Assembly (NCBI GenBank): GCA_021234155.1
Contig: JAJEKV010000765.1
Span: 29,982-93,981, forward strand
Length of the DNA stretch: 64,000 nucleotides
DNA from: Isoetes taiwanensis
Lineage: Eukaryota; Streptophyta; Lycopodiopsida; Isoetales; Isoetaceae
Reading direction: 5' to 3'
The position numbers were made by a program, and so were the translations under genes. Within the stretch, counting starts at the first letter, position 1. The number at the start of each line of letters is the position of its first letter. The notes below the pieces were generated by a model, which did no database searches, was not told where the DNA came from, and was given only the letters and a program-made list of their open reading frames with translations. Below are positions 20,890 to 33,949 of the stretch, piece after piece.

Positions 20890-22690
20890 GAATAGAATAG
20901 AATAGAGTAGAATTGAGTTGATTTTTTTAATATCCACGCAGACCAAGAGGCCATGGAACCCATACAATGCGCTAGTACAACTATTACTACTAAAATTAAA
21001 AAAACCCCACCTAGAAAGGTTTTCAAGGGAAAAACTTTTGCAATAATGATGATACTAGACAACCAAGAGAAAATAAGTAGACTATGATGATTATTGAGGG
21101 CTCAATAATTGAAGACGCTCATCTAGAACCTCAAGTATGTATAACGTCAATTCATGCATAGATGGGGCTCTGAGAATTTGTGGGAGCATGGAATGAATTC
21201 TAAAGTTCAAATAACTATCTTAGAAGAGTATGGTTTTCATATTCAATAACCGTAATTGGGAACATGCACATAATCTCGCAATTGTGGTCACCCCCATCTA
21301 TCTGTTTCAATTTGTAGCTTGTGGAACCCTATGCGAATTCATGCAATAGCTACAAGCTTTTACCTGGACAAGGAAGCAAGCAAATAAGCTTGTGGTTTTA
21401 GTGCCAAAGTAGGATTTATATGTGTATGATAATGACCTGTTTTAACTTGGGCCAAGGTAACTGCATCCATATCTTTTGAGAAAAACGACCATCAAGATAT
21501 TATTGCAAAAGCTTGGGATCAAAACTAGCAAGCATCATGCAGTGTTTTGGTTGCACAGACCGGCAGGCAAACCATGCATATACAATGCTCTTTCCAACAT
21601 CGTTTCAAATGCTGAGGAGATTCAGCCATGGCAAGCGCGAGAAGAGGGTACCTATCATCATCCATGTCATGCACCTTGTTGATATAGTAGAGATGGCGCT
21701 TCATGGCAAAATGTTGAAGAGGCCAAACATTTATCTCTTGTAAAAGAATAGCATAGGAAACCACTGTTTTGACTCCTAGGCTGTAAGTGAGAAAGGACTT
21801 AAGCATCCGTTTGAAGCTCTCCCAAGCACTAGCACTAATGGCAGGTCTCCATATTTCAGAACCATACAGTAAAACATGCTCTACCAAAACCCGAAACAAG
21901 TTGGCTTTCCGTGATCAATCATGAATCTTTGTGCGAAAATAATTGTTTTGCACTGTATAGGGTGCTCTCTAGCCAGCAATCACACGCTTGGTAATACATT
22001 GTTCCCAAAGTGTATTTTTACAGAATTCTACATCAAGATACTTGTAGCTATCTACAGCTTCCAACTTCTTTGCTATCATAGTGCAAAGTTAGAATAATAT
22101 GTCGAGAAGATTGAACTACCAAGAGCTTGGTCTTTTAGAGATTAACACACATGCTGTGTTCTCACAATTAAAGCTGTTTAACACACAGCCTGTGCTCTCA
22201 CAAAAGTTGTACAGAGCATGTAAATGTTGTTGCATACTAGCAACTGTATGTGTCATAAGTGAAACATCATCAGAATACATAAGCTACCAGATGATACAAT
22301 ATGCCAAATGTGGGCCTCTGCCACCATGATGATTACTCCATCCTTCCAATTGATTAATGTACAAGCCAAAGAGTGTAGGAGATAGAGGAAAACCCTGACG
22401 TACTCTGGTATTGCTAGTGATTTGGATACCTGATGCTAGAAATTTAGCAAAGACCCTTTCATAGAGCCGATAAACTGCATTTTAAAGGTCTTCTGGAACC
22501 CCAAGTGCTTGCAAGCACTGCCAAAGAAGCTTGAGGTACTCCATCAAAGGCAGAAGAAAAATCCACAAAGCATATATAGAGGTCTTGTTTCAAGCTTCGA
22601 CTATGTTTAATAAGCATGCACAATGTGAAAATATGGTCTATCTAGAATCGCCTGGACGAAAGCCTACCTGTCAAGGTGATGGTACTATTT
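20890..22690 (-). pseudogene. LINE reverse transcriptase and 3' end
   Basis: Minus-strand frames mirror the left-arm RT: LFRVLVEHVLLYGSEIWRP with SFLTYSLGVKT at 21,525-21,899, and the DVSLM and FVDFSFAFD-type blocks in the 22,250 and 22,570 areas. Unlike the left arm, it runs on through a decayed C-terminal region (ASIRMG-like near 21,330) to the 3' UTR (20,916-21,130) and an (ATTCT)n tail at about 20,890-20,915. The family is that of 10,556-13,380. Many stops show that it is inactive. Confidence 0.7.
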
Positions 22691-22694
22691 GCTA

Positions 22695-23640
22695 AGGATT
22701 CGAGACCATCAAGGTTGGATCTTGGAATGTAAATACACTAACTGCTACTTAGTTAGCTACTATGGATGATGCATTATTGGATTTTGACATCTTGGCGAAT
22801 GGCAAGGTGATGGTAATATATGCTAGGTACTTGAGACCATCAGGGTTGGATCCTGGAATGTAAGCTGCTAGTAAGGTTGCTACTATGGATCATGTATTGC
22901 TGAATTTAGATATCAAAATTTGCTTAGAGACGTGTGAGCATGAAGAAAAAGCATTGCTGAACATTGTGGATTTTTGCTTGTAATACAAAAGGGTGGAGAT
23001 TCAAGGGTTTTGGAGGCATTGCATCTTATAATCGGAATGAGTTTTTGAAGGCAAAGCCAGTTCTTAAACACAAAGCTTTAAAACATTATATATGGATCGA
23101 AGTACTTGGTACAAAAGGAAGAACATTTGTTGCTGGTTGTTACTTCCTACCTGGAGAATCGCATACCTATGATACATAAAATCTAGATAGGGACAATCCT
23201 TTCTTTCACTTGAAACATGATGCCCCATAGATATTTATTTTTACTTGGTGATTTCGGTCGTATTGCAAATAAGCAGGAAATCATTAGCAACCTAAATGGA
23301 GATTCTATATGGATGGAAATGTTAAATGATCAAGAATGGTTATTAGTGGATAAAACCATATATCAGATAAATCTCATTGTTCTAAGCCCCAAGAATATCA
23401 TTTGTTGAATATGTGCAGTGGATTCGATTTTGTGATGTATATTACATCATTAAATAGCTTGACTCAGGAAAGTGTACTTGCAAGGATGATGCAAGTGTAG
23501 TGGATTTTATAATTGCAAACGGCGAGTTTGCTTAAGTAACGCAAGGATTTATCTAGAATATATATGCACTGAGTCAAACCATGTTCGTTTGCTTGTACGA
23601 ATTCATGCAATAGGATAGTGCACACATAGTGATATATCCC
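22695..23640 (+). pseudogene. LINE endonuclease part, inverted relative to its RT
   Basis: Plus-strand frames read GSWNVNTLTAT near 22,724 and a second GM-containing copy near 22,853. They continue with GFGGIASYNRNEFLKAKPV and KGRTFVAGCYFLPGESHTYD (22,964-23,179), LFLLGDFGRIANKQEIISN (23,217-23,408), and a decayed SDH segment near 23,575. These are successive blocks of an apurinic-type LINE endonuclease. The reverse transcriptase lies head-to-head on the minus strand. Frameshifts separate the blocks. It matches left-arm 6,590-7,797 without the small insertion. Confidence 0.7.
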
Positions 23641-23644
23641 TATA

Positions 23645-26635
23645 GAATAAGATAAGATAAGATAAGTATTTTAACGTCACACTACTAGGCAACGTCCTAT
23701 TGGACATGTGACGACAGAACAGAGGACCAAAGTCCAAAATATACCAAGCAAAAAGGGGACTAGGTCCCATCACAGAACAAAAGAGGGCAAGATCCCATCA
23801 CCACACAATATACATGCTGAGGGCAAATGCCCAAACCAAATCAAGGTTGTTCATGCTGGAAAACTAAGAATATCCCAACCGGGGATTTGCAGGCCACTGG
23901 TCCCCTAAGGTTCCATGTCATGATCTTCATGATCAGATAAAAGGAAGAAAAAGACTAGAGTAAAAAAGGGAAAGATCTAAATTAACACTCCAGACTGACT
24001 CCTCAAGAGCAAGAGTATCAAGCATTATAGGCCTCCTCAGTTTAATGGTTTTTTTGGAAGCAGTCCTTTTACGCTTAGATTTAGAAAAAGCCCTATTTGA
24101 AAGGATAGAAATTGATCATCTTCCCAAGTATTAATGATTGGAAAGCAATCATTTTCTTTATCAGAGCTATCAATATCCAAAAGGAGAGGAGAGGGCCAGA
24201 ATTTTGATCGACAGCAGTTATTTTGGACTGTATTACCATATTATTAGGAAAAAAAGGATTAGTACCATTTTTTTCTTCATTTATTTCTTCAAGGAATATG
24301 ATTATGATGCCTTTTTAATTGATTTTTAGATCTATATTATAGATAATAGATTATCTTGCTCAAGTTTTCGACATCCATTGCTTTATTTTTTGTGGAAAAC
24401 CTTGTCCATATCAATTAGGAAGGAACTATGTCAACATCTACATATCCTTAGTAATTTTTTTGCTCCCGATCCTATAAGGCATGTATTCACACAAGAGAGC
24501 AAAATCTATGCATTTGTCTATTGCTTTCTTTTTCTTTTTTCCAAATGAGCTCTTGATTTATTGCATTAGATTTCAAGGTTAGATCCCCTTGATGTTCCCT
24601 TATCCTTCTCATTTCTATCCTTATTTAAACTAAAGGAACATAGACCATTGGTTGTTATGTATCTCGGAAAAGTTTTGCAACATAGTCGGAAATTGAATTA
24701 TTATCTTGGGGGATAGGAGGCTGGTCATCCAAATCAATCAAAGGCAAGGATGAAGGTGTATATGGGTATTTGGAGGGTCAATGTTGGGGACATATGAAAA
24801 ATGGTCTATCTAAATGGCTCTTTCAATATCGGCACAGGTAATCATCATTTATATTTTTAAAGCTCAAAATCTATTGTTTTAGGAATGATAACCTAAAGAA
24901 ATTTGGTTTCTATGAGTTGTCATTTATTTTTGATATAGATTTTTCCACTATATATGCTTCTTGAGTATTTAAATTTGGATGCTTGAGGATAATGGAATAC
25001 CCTCTAGTGATTGACAAAAGTGGGTTATAGCATGTTCACCTTGCCCATTGTAGTACAAAATTCTTGTTTTTTCTTATTTTCCATAATGACTATTCTTCAT
25101 TCTAATATCCAAATCTGGGTAAACTTTAAGGGTGGTGAAGGATTATTTTGATAGTGGTTAACCATTTTTTGAATGCAAAAAATGTAATAGCTTTAAAGCT
25201 TTAAAGATAAAGTTACATTTTTGCTTACAATTAATGCCGCTCCTTAGAATCATTAAGGATGCCAAACCAAGAACATTTTATATTATGTTTTACGATTGAA
25301 GATCATATATCATAGGGGCCTTGCCTTTAACATTCTAAAAAGATAGATGGGATCAATATTTTCTTTGATCATCTTTTGATGCCGTCAATATATTTTTTAT
25401 TTTGGGTGGCTAATGTTTGAAGGAAGAAAATATCCTTTGTTTAGAACTCATTCTATACTTGGATGGATGTGCTAAATATATTTGAATGGTTTGTAAAGGA
25501 TATTATCCTTTCATATGAGCTTTTTGTCTTTGCTCTCTTCCCCTTTGGATTCTTTTTCAAAAATACCTTTTGTGTTCGATTTTTTTTGTCTCTACTCTCT
25601 TCTCCTTAAGATTCTTTTTTTTATTGTCATTGACTTGGTTCATCCAACCTTTGAGTTTTTATAGTTTTTGAGTGAAGTTGCTCCAAATCATAATTGTTAT
25701 CATTAGAATACCATTACGTGCGAGAATAGGGCCGATTAACCAGATCCTTAGGATAATTGATGGGATGAGAATTTTCTCTCATATCCATAAAAGTATCTAT
25801 ATTAAGGAGTTCAATGCTCTATCATTATTTTGTATACCATCGAGGGCATTTTAGACTTGTCTTTGACACGACAAACCATAGAGGAAAAATGTTTAGAAAA
25901 GCGACAAAAGTTGGCAATCCTACCCATCTAAGTTGAAGGCTAAATTTGTTTGCCAAAGGTTGAACCATTTTGGGAATGGAACCAGGCACAATCTTAGAAA
26001 TGTCCAATCTTTAGGAGGTTTATATGGAGAATATTCTTTAGTAATGTAAGTGCCAAAAAGAGTTGAAAATAATAGAGAAACAATCTTCATTCAATAGATA
26101 GGGCTAAGATCACTCATGCTTCATAAAGGCAATATAGGCCTTTTCCAAAGTCGTTTTTATAGGAAACAAGGGGCTCCATTTGAGAAAAAATATTTGGAAG
26201 TTATCAAAAGTTGATTTCCCAAGTCTTCAACAAAAATTTGCAGTTCTTTCGAGGTTTGCACATTCAACAAGAAGATAAGGATATTTTAACTAGTAGATAG
26301 AGTTGATTGTTATCCTTTATAATTAAGCAAATGATCCCATGATTTCTCAATTCTAGCCCCAACTTTATCCATCATAGACAATGATGATTTACTAGAAAGA
26401 GAATCAATCTTAACACTAAACAGTTGGGGGACCATTCTGGTCTATGGACCAAAATTGGCCCACATTGATCCATTGCCATAAACCAATATATTCTTAGAAT
26501 AGAAATTTTCAATTTCGTTGTGGGAAGCCATCATATCAATCTTTACTTGATTCTTAATAAATTTCAAGAATTTCAAGACCAATGAACTCACCTATATTAG
26601 CAAGTGATTGTTCAAATATGTAGCATAATAACAGG
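23645..26635 (-). mobile_element. Half-LINE, right-arm copy (more decayed)
   Basis: Minus-strand counterpart of 2,090-6,575. The GATAA tail at about 23,648-23,668, the 3' UTR (23,669-23,900), the ORF2 start with the same truncation (about 23,900-23,935) and the ORF1 pieces (for example DISKIVPGSIPKMV...LQLRWVGLP in 25,825-26,007) are all present. There is no LINE insertion at about 24,880, where the left arm has one. ORF1 is more broken here, and only short frames remain. Confidence 0.65.
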
Positions 26636-26817
26636 GGTTACTTTTAGATTTTTTATACGGCTTTTTTTTCACATGGTTTTTCTATGATTTGGTTTTGTTG
26701 TATTAGATTTGAAGGTGTACTAAATAGTATTTCTCTTGCACCTTTTCATGGGCTATTGATTTTACTTGGTTGGAACAATGTTAGAGGGTTGTTGTCTTTT
26801 CTCCTGCATGATATTTT

Positions 26818-26965
26818 TGTGCATGACCATTTATTCATGTGTATGCATGATGCATGTGCACATGCATGTGCATCTTTGTGTGCATGGAACAAATGGCTGT
26901 GCAAGTGCAAGTGCATGTGCATGTGTGCATGTGTGTGCCCCTTGTGCATATGCATGTGTAACTTG
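26818..26965. repeat. TGCATG/GTGCAT-rich alternating purine-pyrimidine tract
   Basis: Repeated TGCATG and GTGCATGTG units form about 150 bp of alternating purine-pyrimidine sequence. Frames through it (26,684-27,049 and 26,746-26,955) are histidine- and cysteine-rich by-products of the repeat and are not genes. Confidence 0.7.
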
Positions 26966-27724
26966 CCCTCTTTAATTCTTATTGGGAGTGGATTTTTACT
27001 ACCACAAGATGGATTTTTCTCACACTTACAAAGGTATTTATTTTTTTAATGTTTCTGCTCTTCTAGTTAATGTTTTTTCACATGACTATATTGGTTTCTG
27101 ATTCTACACATGTAGTCTTTTCCCAAATGTTCCCCTTTTGTTTCCTTCCCTAAATTCTTTACGCATTCAAGTTTAGGCTATTAAATATGTTTGCTTCTAA
27201 CTCTTGGATATAAACGGCTTGGTGAATTGTTCATAGCGAAAAGTGGCCTTTAGCTTCAATCAACAAAGGGATTCTTATGCAAACTAAAACAACTATAATT
27301 ATTCCCGCCCTTGTTATAATTGGTCACTCAAATAGTGCAAACCTAAAGAATGCATTTATATTGTAGGTTTGGAACTTTAATCGAACCATAAGGTGAATCA
27401 TGCATTACCTTTAAGCTAGAGATGGAGCATTCAAAATAATATGGATTGATAAACAATGGGTGTCATTGTGAAATACTAAGCAATAGTTGCATCATATAAA
27501 TAACAATATGTAATAATAATGGTTTTTTGTGTTGCAAATTTTATGACATTTGAATAATGGGATCAATCTGCTCTATTTTTATGGTAACTTTTACTTATGT
27601 TCTATTTGGTTTTTATTGTCATCAAATTCAAAAGTAATGATTTGATGAAAGCCTCAAATGAATTCTAGTTTAAATCATTTTGAATTCTAAAATTTTGCCT
27701 TGTGTCAGGCTACCAATTTGGGGG

Positions 27725-28330
27725 CGTCTCTAAGGCCCGAGTTCAAAAAAAATTTTTGCAACACAAACCATTAACATCCAACATGTAAAAATTAAATCCC
27801 CAACACATAACAACCAACACATAACAACTATTGACATTAACAACCAACACATAACTACCATTGACATTAATTAACACAACCATTGGGTTCACCAACACAT
27901 TTAAATTAAAATCCCCTTAAACCCCTTTGGTTTGGGTGCATATTCATCACGGGGGGAACATGGCGTAGGCTTTCATGAGCCCTAAAAAATTTGCTTTTTT
28001 GCAACCATATTTGGCTCCGAAAACAACATCATATAGTATTTAAGCTTAGATATGAAATCTTATAGTATTTTGCGAATCTTGTTATCTGATATAGCAAATT
28101 TTGTACTTGCATACCTTAACAAGCAAAACTTTAAAGGCATACGGTATAGATTAAGGAATAAGGAGTGAATATGCCTATCCCTCGACTCCATTTTAGGAGT
28201 CACCGGTGTGAATATGCACCCAAACCAAAGGGGGTTTAAGAGGATTTTAATTTAAAAGTGTTGGACCCAATGGTTGTGTTAATTAATGTCAATGGTAGTT
28301 ATGTGTTGGATGTTCTACCTCCAACATCAT
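27725..28330. repeat. Large imperfect palindrome made of two R1 copies
   Basis: CCTTTGGTTTGGGTGCATAT at about 27,930 is answered by the inverted ATGCACCCAAACCAAAGG at about 28,210. AACACATAACTACCATTGAC on the left is answered by its complement near 28,295. The arms are about 130-240 bp around an AT-rich centre. Short CAACACATAACAAC repeats lie in the left arm. Confidence 0.65.
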
Positions 28331-28528
28331 ACAAGCTTGCACTCTTGGGTTTTCCTAGCAAAAAGCAGGCCTAAACCTTGCTAAAATTAAAAGTATTTAT
28401 CTATTTATGATAGACCACATTAATTTGTATGTTTTTAGCTTTGGTTGCTATCATCTAACATTCGTGGGAAGTCGGTAAACCCTATTTTGTTCAAAAACCG
28501 TTGATTTTCAAATTTAGGAATTATTTTA

Positions 28529-28566
28529 TTATTATTATTATTTTATTATTTTATTTTATTATTAAT
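28529..28566. repeat. (TTATT)/(ATT)n microsatellite
   Basis: An AT-only run of mixed TTA and TTTTA units. It has no further significance that I can see. Confidence 0.7.
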
Positions 28567-29234
28567 TCTTGTGGTCATGGGTTCTTAACTATATGAAGTA
28601 CAATCTTATTTTTTTTTTTGGAGTGTTCATAAGTTATATCAACTTCAAAAATCAATAGAATTTTTCTACCACAATTTAGGACAAAGTTATATGTTAAAAT
28701 ACTCCAAAATCACCATCTAGAAGTATCACTTAGGGGCAGAATGTTGCATTCTTCTTATCGTCTACATAGAAAATTACTTTATCTACTTGCATATAATGTA
28801 ATTAGGGTTTAATCATGCAATTAACTAGATTTAAAGATGATGTACAACCATAGGATTAACACATTAGAGGTTAATAATTTGAGTTAATTCTAAAGTTATA
28901 GGCTGAAAACTCATCATTTACTAGCTAGAGAACGAGAATCAAGCTAGTGATTTAGCAAAATTTTGGAATCAAGCTCTGAGTTTTCTCAATCTCTTCATTG
29001 AGCCAATGGGGCTTGGATGGTTTCAAAGGTAATTCATTGTTTTGCACAAGAGTTTCTGAGAATTACAGGGTTTTGTTATCTAGGTAGGTCTCTCAAAAAG
29101 CACCATTCTCCTTTAAATAGGATCGATTTATGCTCGGCATCTATCTATCGTTTCGATCACATCGCCTCGAATGGCATCATGGATCATCATGCGATCTTAT
29201 GGATGTTCAAACTGTTGGTATTTTGTCCAGGTTG

Positions 29235-30238
29235 GACTTGCGGATGGTTCTCTATGTTTACTTGAGGGATCTAAATTTTGCAACTCCAAGTTGCTTGCTA
29301 TTAACCCCTCCATACCAAAAATCGTTTCTAGGTTCTCGCTTGCAATTGCCTTGGGGAAGGGCCCTTAGGTCTACCGCCCCTCCACGAACTCCCATAGTTC
29401 CCCCGACCAGATGGGATTAGTCTTCGAGAGACTAACCGGGAAGCTGGCTTCCTCTTGATCCTTTCTAAAAAGAATCGAATGATCCTTTGCCAAGGATGGG
29501 GAATTATCTCCTGAGATAATTCCTTTGATGCAACTTCGCTCTTGTAATCAATATTGCAATACTATAGTCAAATATAACCCACACCCTTGTACTCCAATTA
29601 CAAGTGAATCTCTTGCAAGGACTTGCAAGCAATCAGCGGATTGCTTCCTTGATATCCAGCCACCCCAAGGTGCTTGAGAGACCAAACCGTGCTCAAAGAA
29701 GTCGGATTTGGTGGAGAATCAAAAAGACTCCTTGGCTGGTGCTGTAGAGACAAAACAACAATTTTGAAGCCTTTACCAATTGGTGGGTCTCTCCAAATCA
29801 GATTATCAGCCCTTAAATAGGGCGAATGCCTTCTTTGCATGGCTTCTCATGAGATCCGACCACAGAGGTGGCTTTCATGCTCGGGCATGGTGAATCTGAG
29901 CATAGATGGCCTTCTTTGCCCCTCCTCTTGCTTGATATAAAAAGCTTGAGCTTTTTGCCCCTTTTCTGTTTGGTCAATCCCAATCAACTATAAGGTGCCG
30001 CGTGGGTACATTAACATTTATTTAATGTCCCATCTTAGCCTAATGTTTTTCATTAAAACATTATAAGTTGCACCCTAGGGCCAACTTTGCTAGCCCCTAA
30101 AATGTCCCCATAGCCAGATTCACGAGCTTATGGTCCGTCGCATAGCCGCTATACTGAGATACTATCGGCGGTACCCAAATACTCATGGATATCCGTCAGA
30201 GTCAGTAAAAGCAGTCACCCACAGGGAGCACTGTAACA
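29235..30238 (-). mobile_element. Ty3/gypsy gag fragment fused to LTR (element A 3' side)
   Basis: A short gag segment (29,260-29,345; complement of the 45,090-45,180 region) is joined to an LTR running to CTGTAACA at 30,231-30,238, the complement of the LTR start TGTTACAG. The polypurine-tract complement follows at 30,239-30,253, so this is the 3' LTR of element A on the minus strand. The first part, up to 29,391, is shared with the left arm. The LTR contains a CTATTTAAGG-type TATA region in complement near 29,815. Confidence 0.75.
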
Positions 30239-30253
30239 ATTCCTCCCTCCTCT

Positions 30254-32374
30254 AAGATATTGTCCTCAAGGTATTTTTAATTAGTTCGGGTGAGGAAGCT
30301 GCTGCCGAACTCATCAGAGCTCCCATGTGGCATCCTCGGAGTGCAGCCCTGTAAAACCAAGTGTTCTACAACATCTATGTTAGCGGCATTTAGAACTCTT
30401 TTATCCAAAAGGCGTTCACGGGCGTTCTGAAGGAGTCTAAGACAAGCGGTATACTCTCGGGTTTAACCCGTTATACGTATCTAGTATAGCACGCTTGGTT
30501 GACTTACATGAAGCGGGATGGATCCTAGATCCGTGGTAAGCTCAACTCATATGCCATTGGACCTATTCTTTTAGAATTTTAAAGGGTCAGAAGCATATCG
30601 GATGGTAAGCTTAGGCACCCATCCTTTTACTAAAAGGTCATAAACTATTCACCCTTAGTGACGAAGGATAGACCACTCTCGGAAAGACATAGTCTCCTCC
30701 CTCATAGGAGACATCTCGTCTATGCTTATTGGCGCTAGACATATATCGATCTGAGCCCTTTGCAAATTCATCTTGCATTGATGCGGTGTGCATCCATTTC
30801 ATAAACATATTCATAACTGCTTACGCTTTGAGATACTTGTGCATCCCAGCATAAGTTCTCGAGTTTCTACCATCATAGCCACAAAAGGCGTCATCTTGAT
30901 ACCCATATGATGGCTATTATTGTAGGCAAATTCCAAGTAGGGCAAATAATCCTCCCACTTAGAATGTTTACAATGAGCAAAACTTCTCAACATATCCTCC
31001 AGGATCATGTTAATTCTCTCAGTTTGTCCATCGGTGCGGATGATTCCCACTACTCATACGCAACCGCACTTTTAGCCCTTCATGGTCTCTCAGAAATTGA
31101 CTGTGAACTTGGTATCCTATCACTTATAATAGATAGCGGGCAAATGTCGGAATCGCGACTGCATGTAAGCTGCATTTCGTCGAATCATAACATCACCCCT
31201 TAGAGGTATAAACTTAACATACTTAGTCAAGCAATCAACCACTACTAAGATCCGGGTGTCTTTGTAGCGATCCGGGGTAATGAGACTACAAAGTCCATAT
31301 CACACATTTCCACCTCTCATTAGGTGCTTTGGAATGGGTTATAACAGGCCGGGGTCTTGCCATGTTCGGCTTTCAGACTGACACACCAAACAATGTGAAA
31401 CCATCTGTTTCACTTGGTCTTACAAACCCGGCCAATAATATTGCCTTTTAACCAGCTCATATGTTTCCCATTCACCTCCATGTTGACTACTTAGGGTGTC
31501 ATGATGCTTATGAATAATTGCTTCTCGCAATTCTTCGTACAAAGGAACATGCACTCTTCCCTTATAGAAGTATAACCCTTCTTGCTCGGTCCACCAATCC
31601 CGTTTTGGTGATTGCGGTCTTCTTGATCCTTTGCATATGCATCGCTAATCTTCTAAAAAGGTCATTCTCCATGATAGCAAGAGCATTCACATGCTTAATT
31701 CTTGATAAAGCATCGACTACTGGGTTATTCTTCCCATGTGTATGCTCAATACTAAAATGAAATTCATGGAAAATCAGCCACCTACCTTTTGCCTAGAGCT
31801 AATCTCAGCTTGACTTTGCAAAAACCTCAATGGTTTATGATCGGCGATAGGCGACAAACTTGCGCGGTTCCTTACTTGTACCACTTCTCAAGTAATGCCT
31901 CCATGTTTTTAGGCGTGAACTATCGCCAATAGCTCTTGCTCATATGTAGCATAATTCCGTTTGAGAATCAAGCTTTCGGCTTTTATAAACCACTACCCGA
32001 TCTTGCTGCATTAATACAACCCCAAATGCTTGACCATAAGCATCGGTATAAACCTCAAAGGATTCATTGAGATCGGGAACCTTTAGTATGGGGCTACTAA
32101 GCAACAACCTTTTGACAAGCTCAAAAGCTTCTTGTTGAGCTTTCTCCCATACATACTCGCGATCTTTCTTTAGAAGATGCGTGGTGGAGCTACTACTTTT
32201 TGAAAGTTTTGGCACAAATTTTCTATAGTACGTAGCCAAACCCAAAAACTTCTCAACTCGAAAACTTTTTGGTGGTAGCCAGGTCTTACCTTTGCTTGCA
32301 CCTTCTTGGGATCGTGACACTCCCTCCCAGAAAGGATGTGTCCAAGGTATGCAACCCTTTGCTTAAGAAAATCA
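30254..32374 (-). pseudogene. Element A: chromovirus pol, RNase H and integrase part
   Basis: Minus-strand frames carry the 3' half of a Ty3/gypsy polyprotein. At 31,940-32,320 is the RT connection and RNase H start ([33 protein letters not shown]). Decayed H2C2 zinc-binding sequence follows around 31,350-31,500. At 30,811-31,050 is the integrase end (GQTERINMILEDMLRSF). Chromodomain-region sequence lies at 30,300-30,560. Numerous frameshifts make it inactive. At 32,374 the RT is interrupted by a DNA transposon, and the upstream coding sequence resumes at 37,660. Confidence 0.8.
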
Positions 32375-33555
32375 CACAAGGCCCCCAAAAAAGAGCGCGC
32401 ATAAATAATCACCATGAGAACTGATTTTCGTCTTGATAAATTGTAATCTCATCAAAACCATATATTCTCCATGGTTTTGTAAATCATTACTAGTTTGCAT
32501 CATATTTTTTATACTAATTCTATCTCTTGTACTAGTTTCTTGAAATCATCACTAGTTGGGAGGTGTTTTTCTAGCGTGCATTTTTAATATTGTAATATAG
32601 GATGATTTCTAATGCTAATTGTCAATAACCTATATGGTTTTGTAAGATAGTTCTAATGCGTTGAAGTTAATTCAAAGATCGCATTTGATTTTGCAAATAT
32701 GCTATGCTTTTGTTACTTGCTTATTCTATAGTCCATTTTGATCTGGTTTATTTGTTGCTTTTATTATATACTTGTTCCATTGATCATGAGCATACCATAT
32801 TAACTAGTCATTCCAAACTATACCTAATGCTTGGTGTTGCAAACTAGAAGATCTTAATAGCCAAGATTTTTAGTTTGCCATCTCTCTGTAGTATGTAATT
32901 TGGGTGTCAATGAATGGTGATAAGTATGGATTGTGGCATATAGATATGTCACATTATTTATAGTTTTGTCGATGGATGAGAAGAGACCCATAGTCGTTTC
33001 TTCGTCAAAAGATTGAAGCAATGAAATATTTGTTAGACTTTGCCATCTCATTCAACACTCTTAAGGTTGGTACGATTGACTAGATAGTAATTCTCCAACA
33101 TCAAACTAGAAAGGATTATTGAAATTTTGACCAGCATATTTTGGGACTTAGCGACCATGGTAACTTCAAATTTGACTGATTACAAGTGCTCTAATCGACT
33201 AGAGGTCTACGTGGCTCATAAATTTGGGTGATCAGACCGTTGAGTAATGTTTTAAAAAATGTTTGTTGAAGGATGCACTATCTTTTCTTTCATTCATATC
33301 TTTCTCTCTAGACATAGATCAGTTTGAGTAGAAGTTATAGAATACAAGTTCAACGTCGTAAACAACTTGAGTGGGCTTATGGTCCACTAGATTGGGTGCT
33401 ATTTGTAGGACATTGTTGCATTTTGACAAATAAAATACATTTAATTTATTAACTAATGCATGTTTTATAGGGAATGACATGTGGTATCTTTAGCATGTAG
33501 TACAACTGGTATAGCCATCTATAACAACTGAAGGAATTAAAAAAAAAAAAGGTTC

Positions 33556-33849
33556 TCAAAGAATGCGTTCTAGAGCATTCAACATTCTAAAACATTCTAC
33601 TTTGGGTTTTTGCAAAGTTTGAAAAAAAAAATCTATTTTTAGATTGAGATGCTTACTGAGGTGCTTATCCATGAGCATGGGAGCACTTGTTGAAGTATGC
33701 TTTACTATAATATTCACATTTTGTAGCGAAAACAAATGAATGTCAATAAATGCTTTGGCTACTTCCAGATGGGCTTGGAATACATTCATCATCATGCCAG
33801 GCGGTAGGTATCTTAATATGCTAGTCCCTTGACGATCATTTGGGTTCAT
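33556..33849 (-). other. Unidentified frame inside the CMC-like transposon
   Basis: A 97-codon minus-strand frame (LPPGMMMNVFQAHLEVAKAF, then HTSTSAPMLMDKHLSKHLNL) has no recognised domain. It opposes the transposase-like fragments, so it may be a shadow or noncoding. Confidence 0.15.
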
Positions 33850-33949
33850 TTCTATTATAGATCATTTCCGAAGTTCATTTAAAATGTAGATAGCATTTCA
33901 ATTCTAGATCCAATCAAAGCTTCTGGTTTCTATTATGTAGGTACCATCT

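Larger units (their letters stand above)
26635..28340. other. Segment present only in the right arm
   Basis: Left-arm sequence around 1,980-2,090 corresponds to both sides of this block, so about 1.7 kb is either inserted here or deleted there. It contains a TGCATG-rich tract, AT-rich sequence and a large palindrome. No gene is supported. Confidence 0.5.
21410..29391 (-). repeat. Right arm of the large inverted duplication
   Basis: This is the reverse-complement partner of about 229-8,965. It lacks the 3,773-5,337 and 7,262-7,521 LINE insertions and instead contains a segment of about 1.7 kb (26,635-28,340) that is absent from the left arm. The LINE that crosses the inner breakpoint is complete on this side, with its 3' end at about 20,890. 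Confidence 0.8.

Noticed and set aside
26684-27049. Cys/His-rich frame resembling a small metal-binding protein
   Set aside because: The composition results from TGCATG repeats read in frame. Both strands give similar artefacts.
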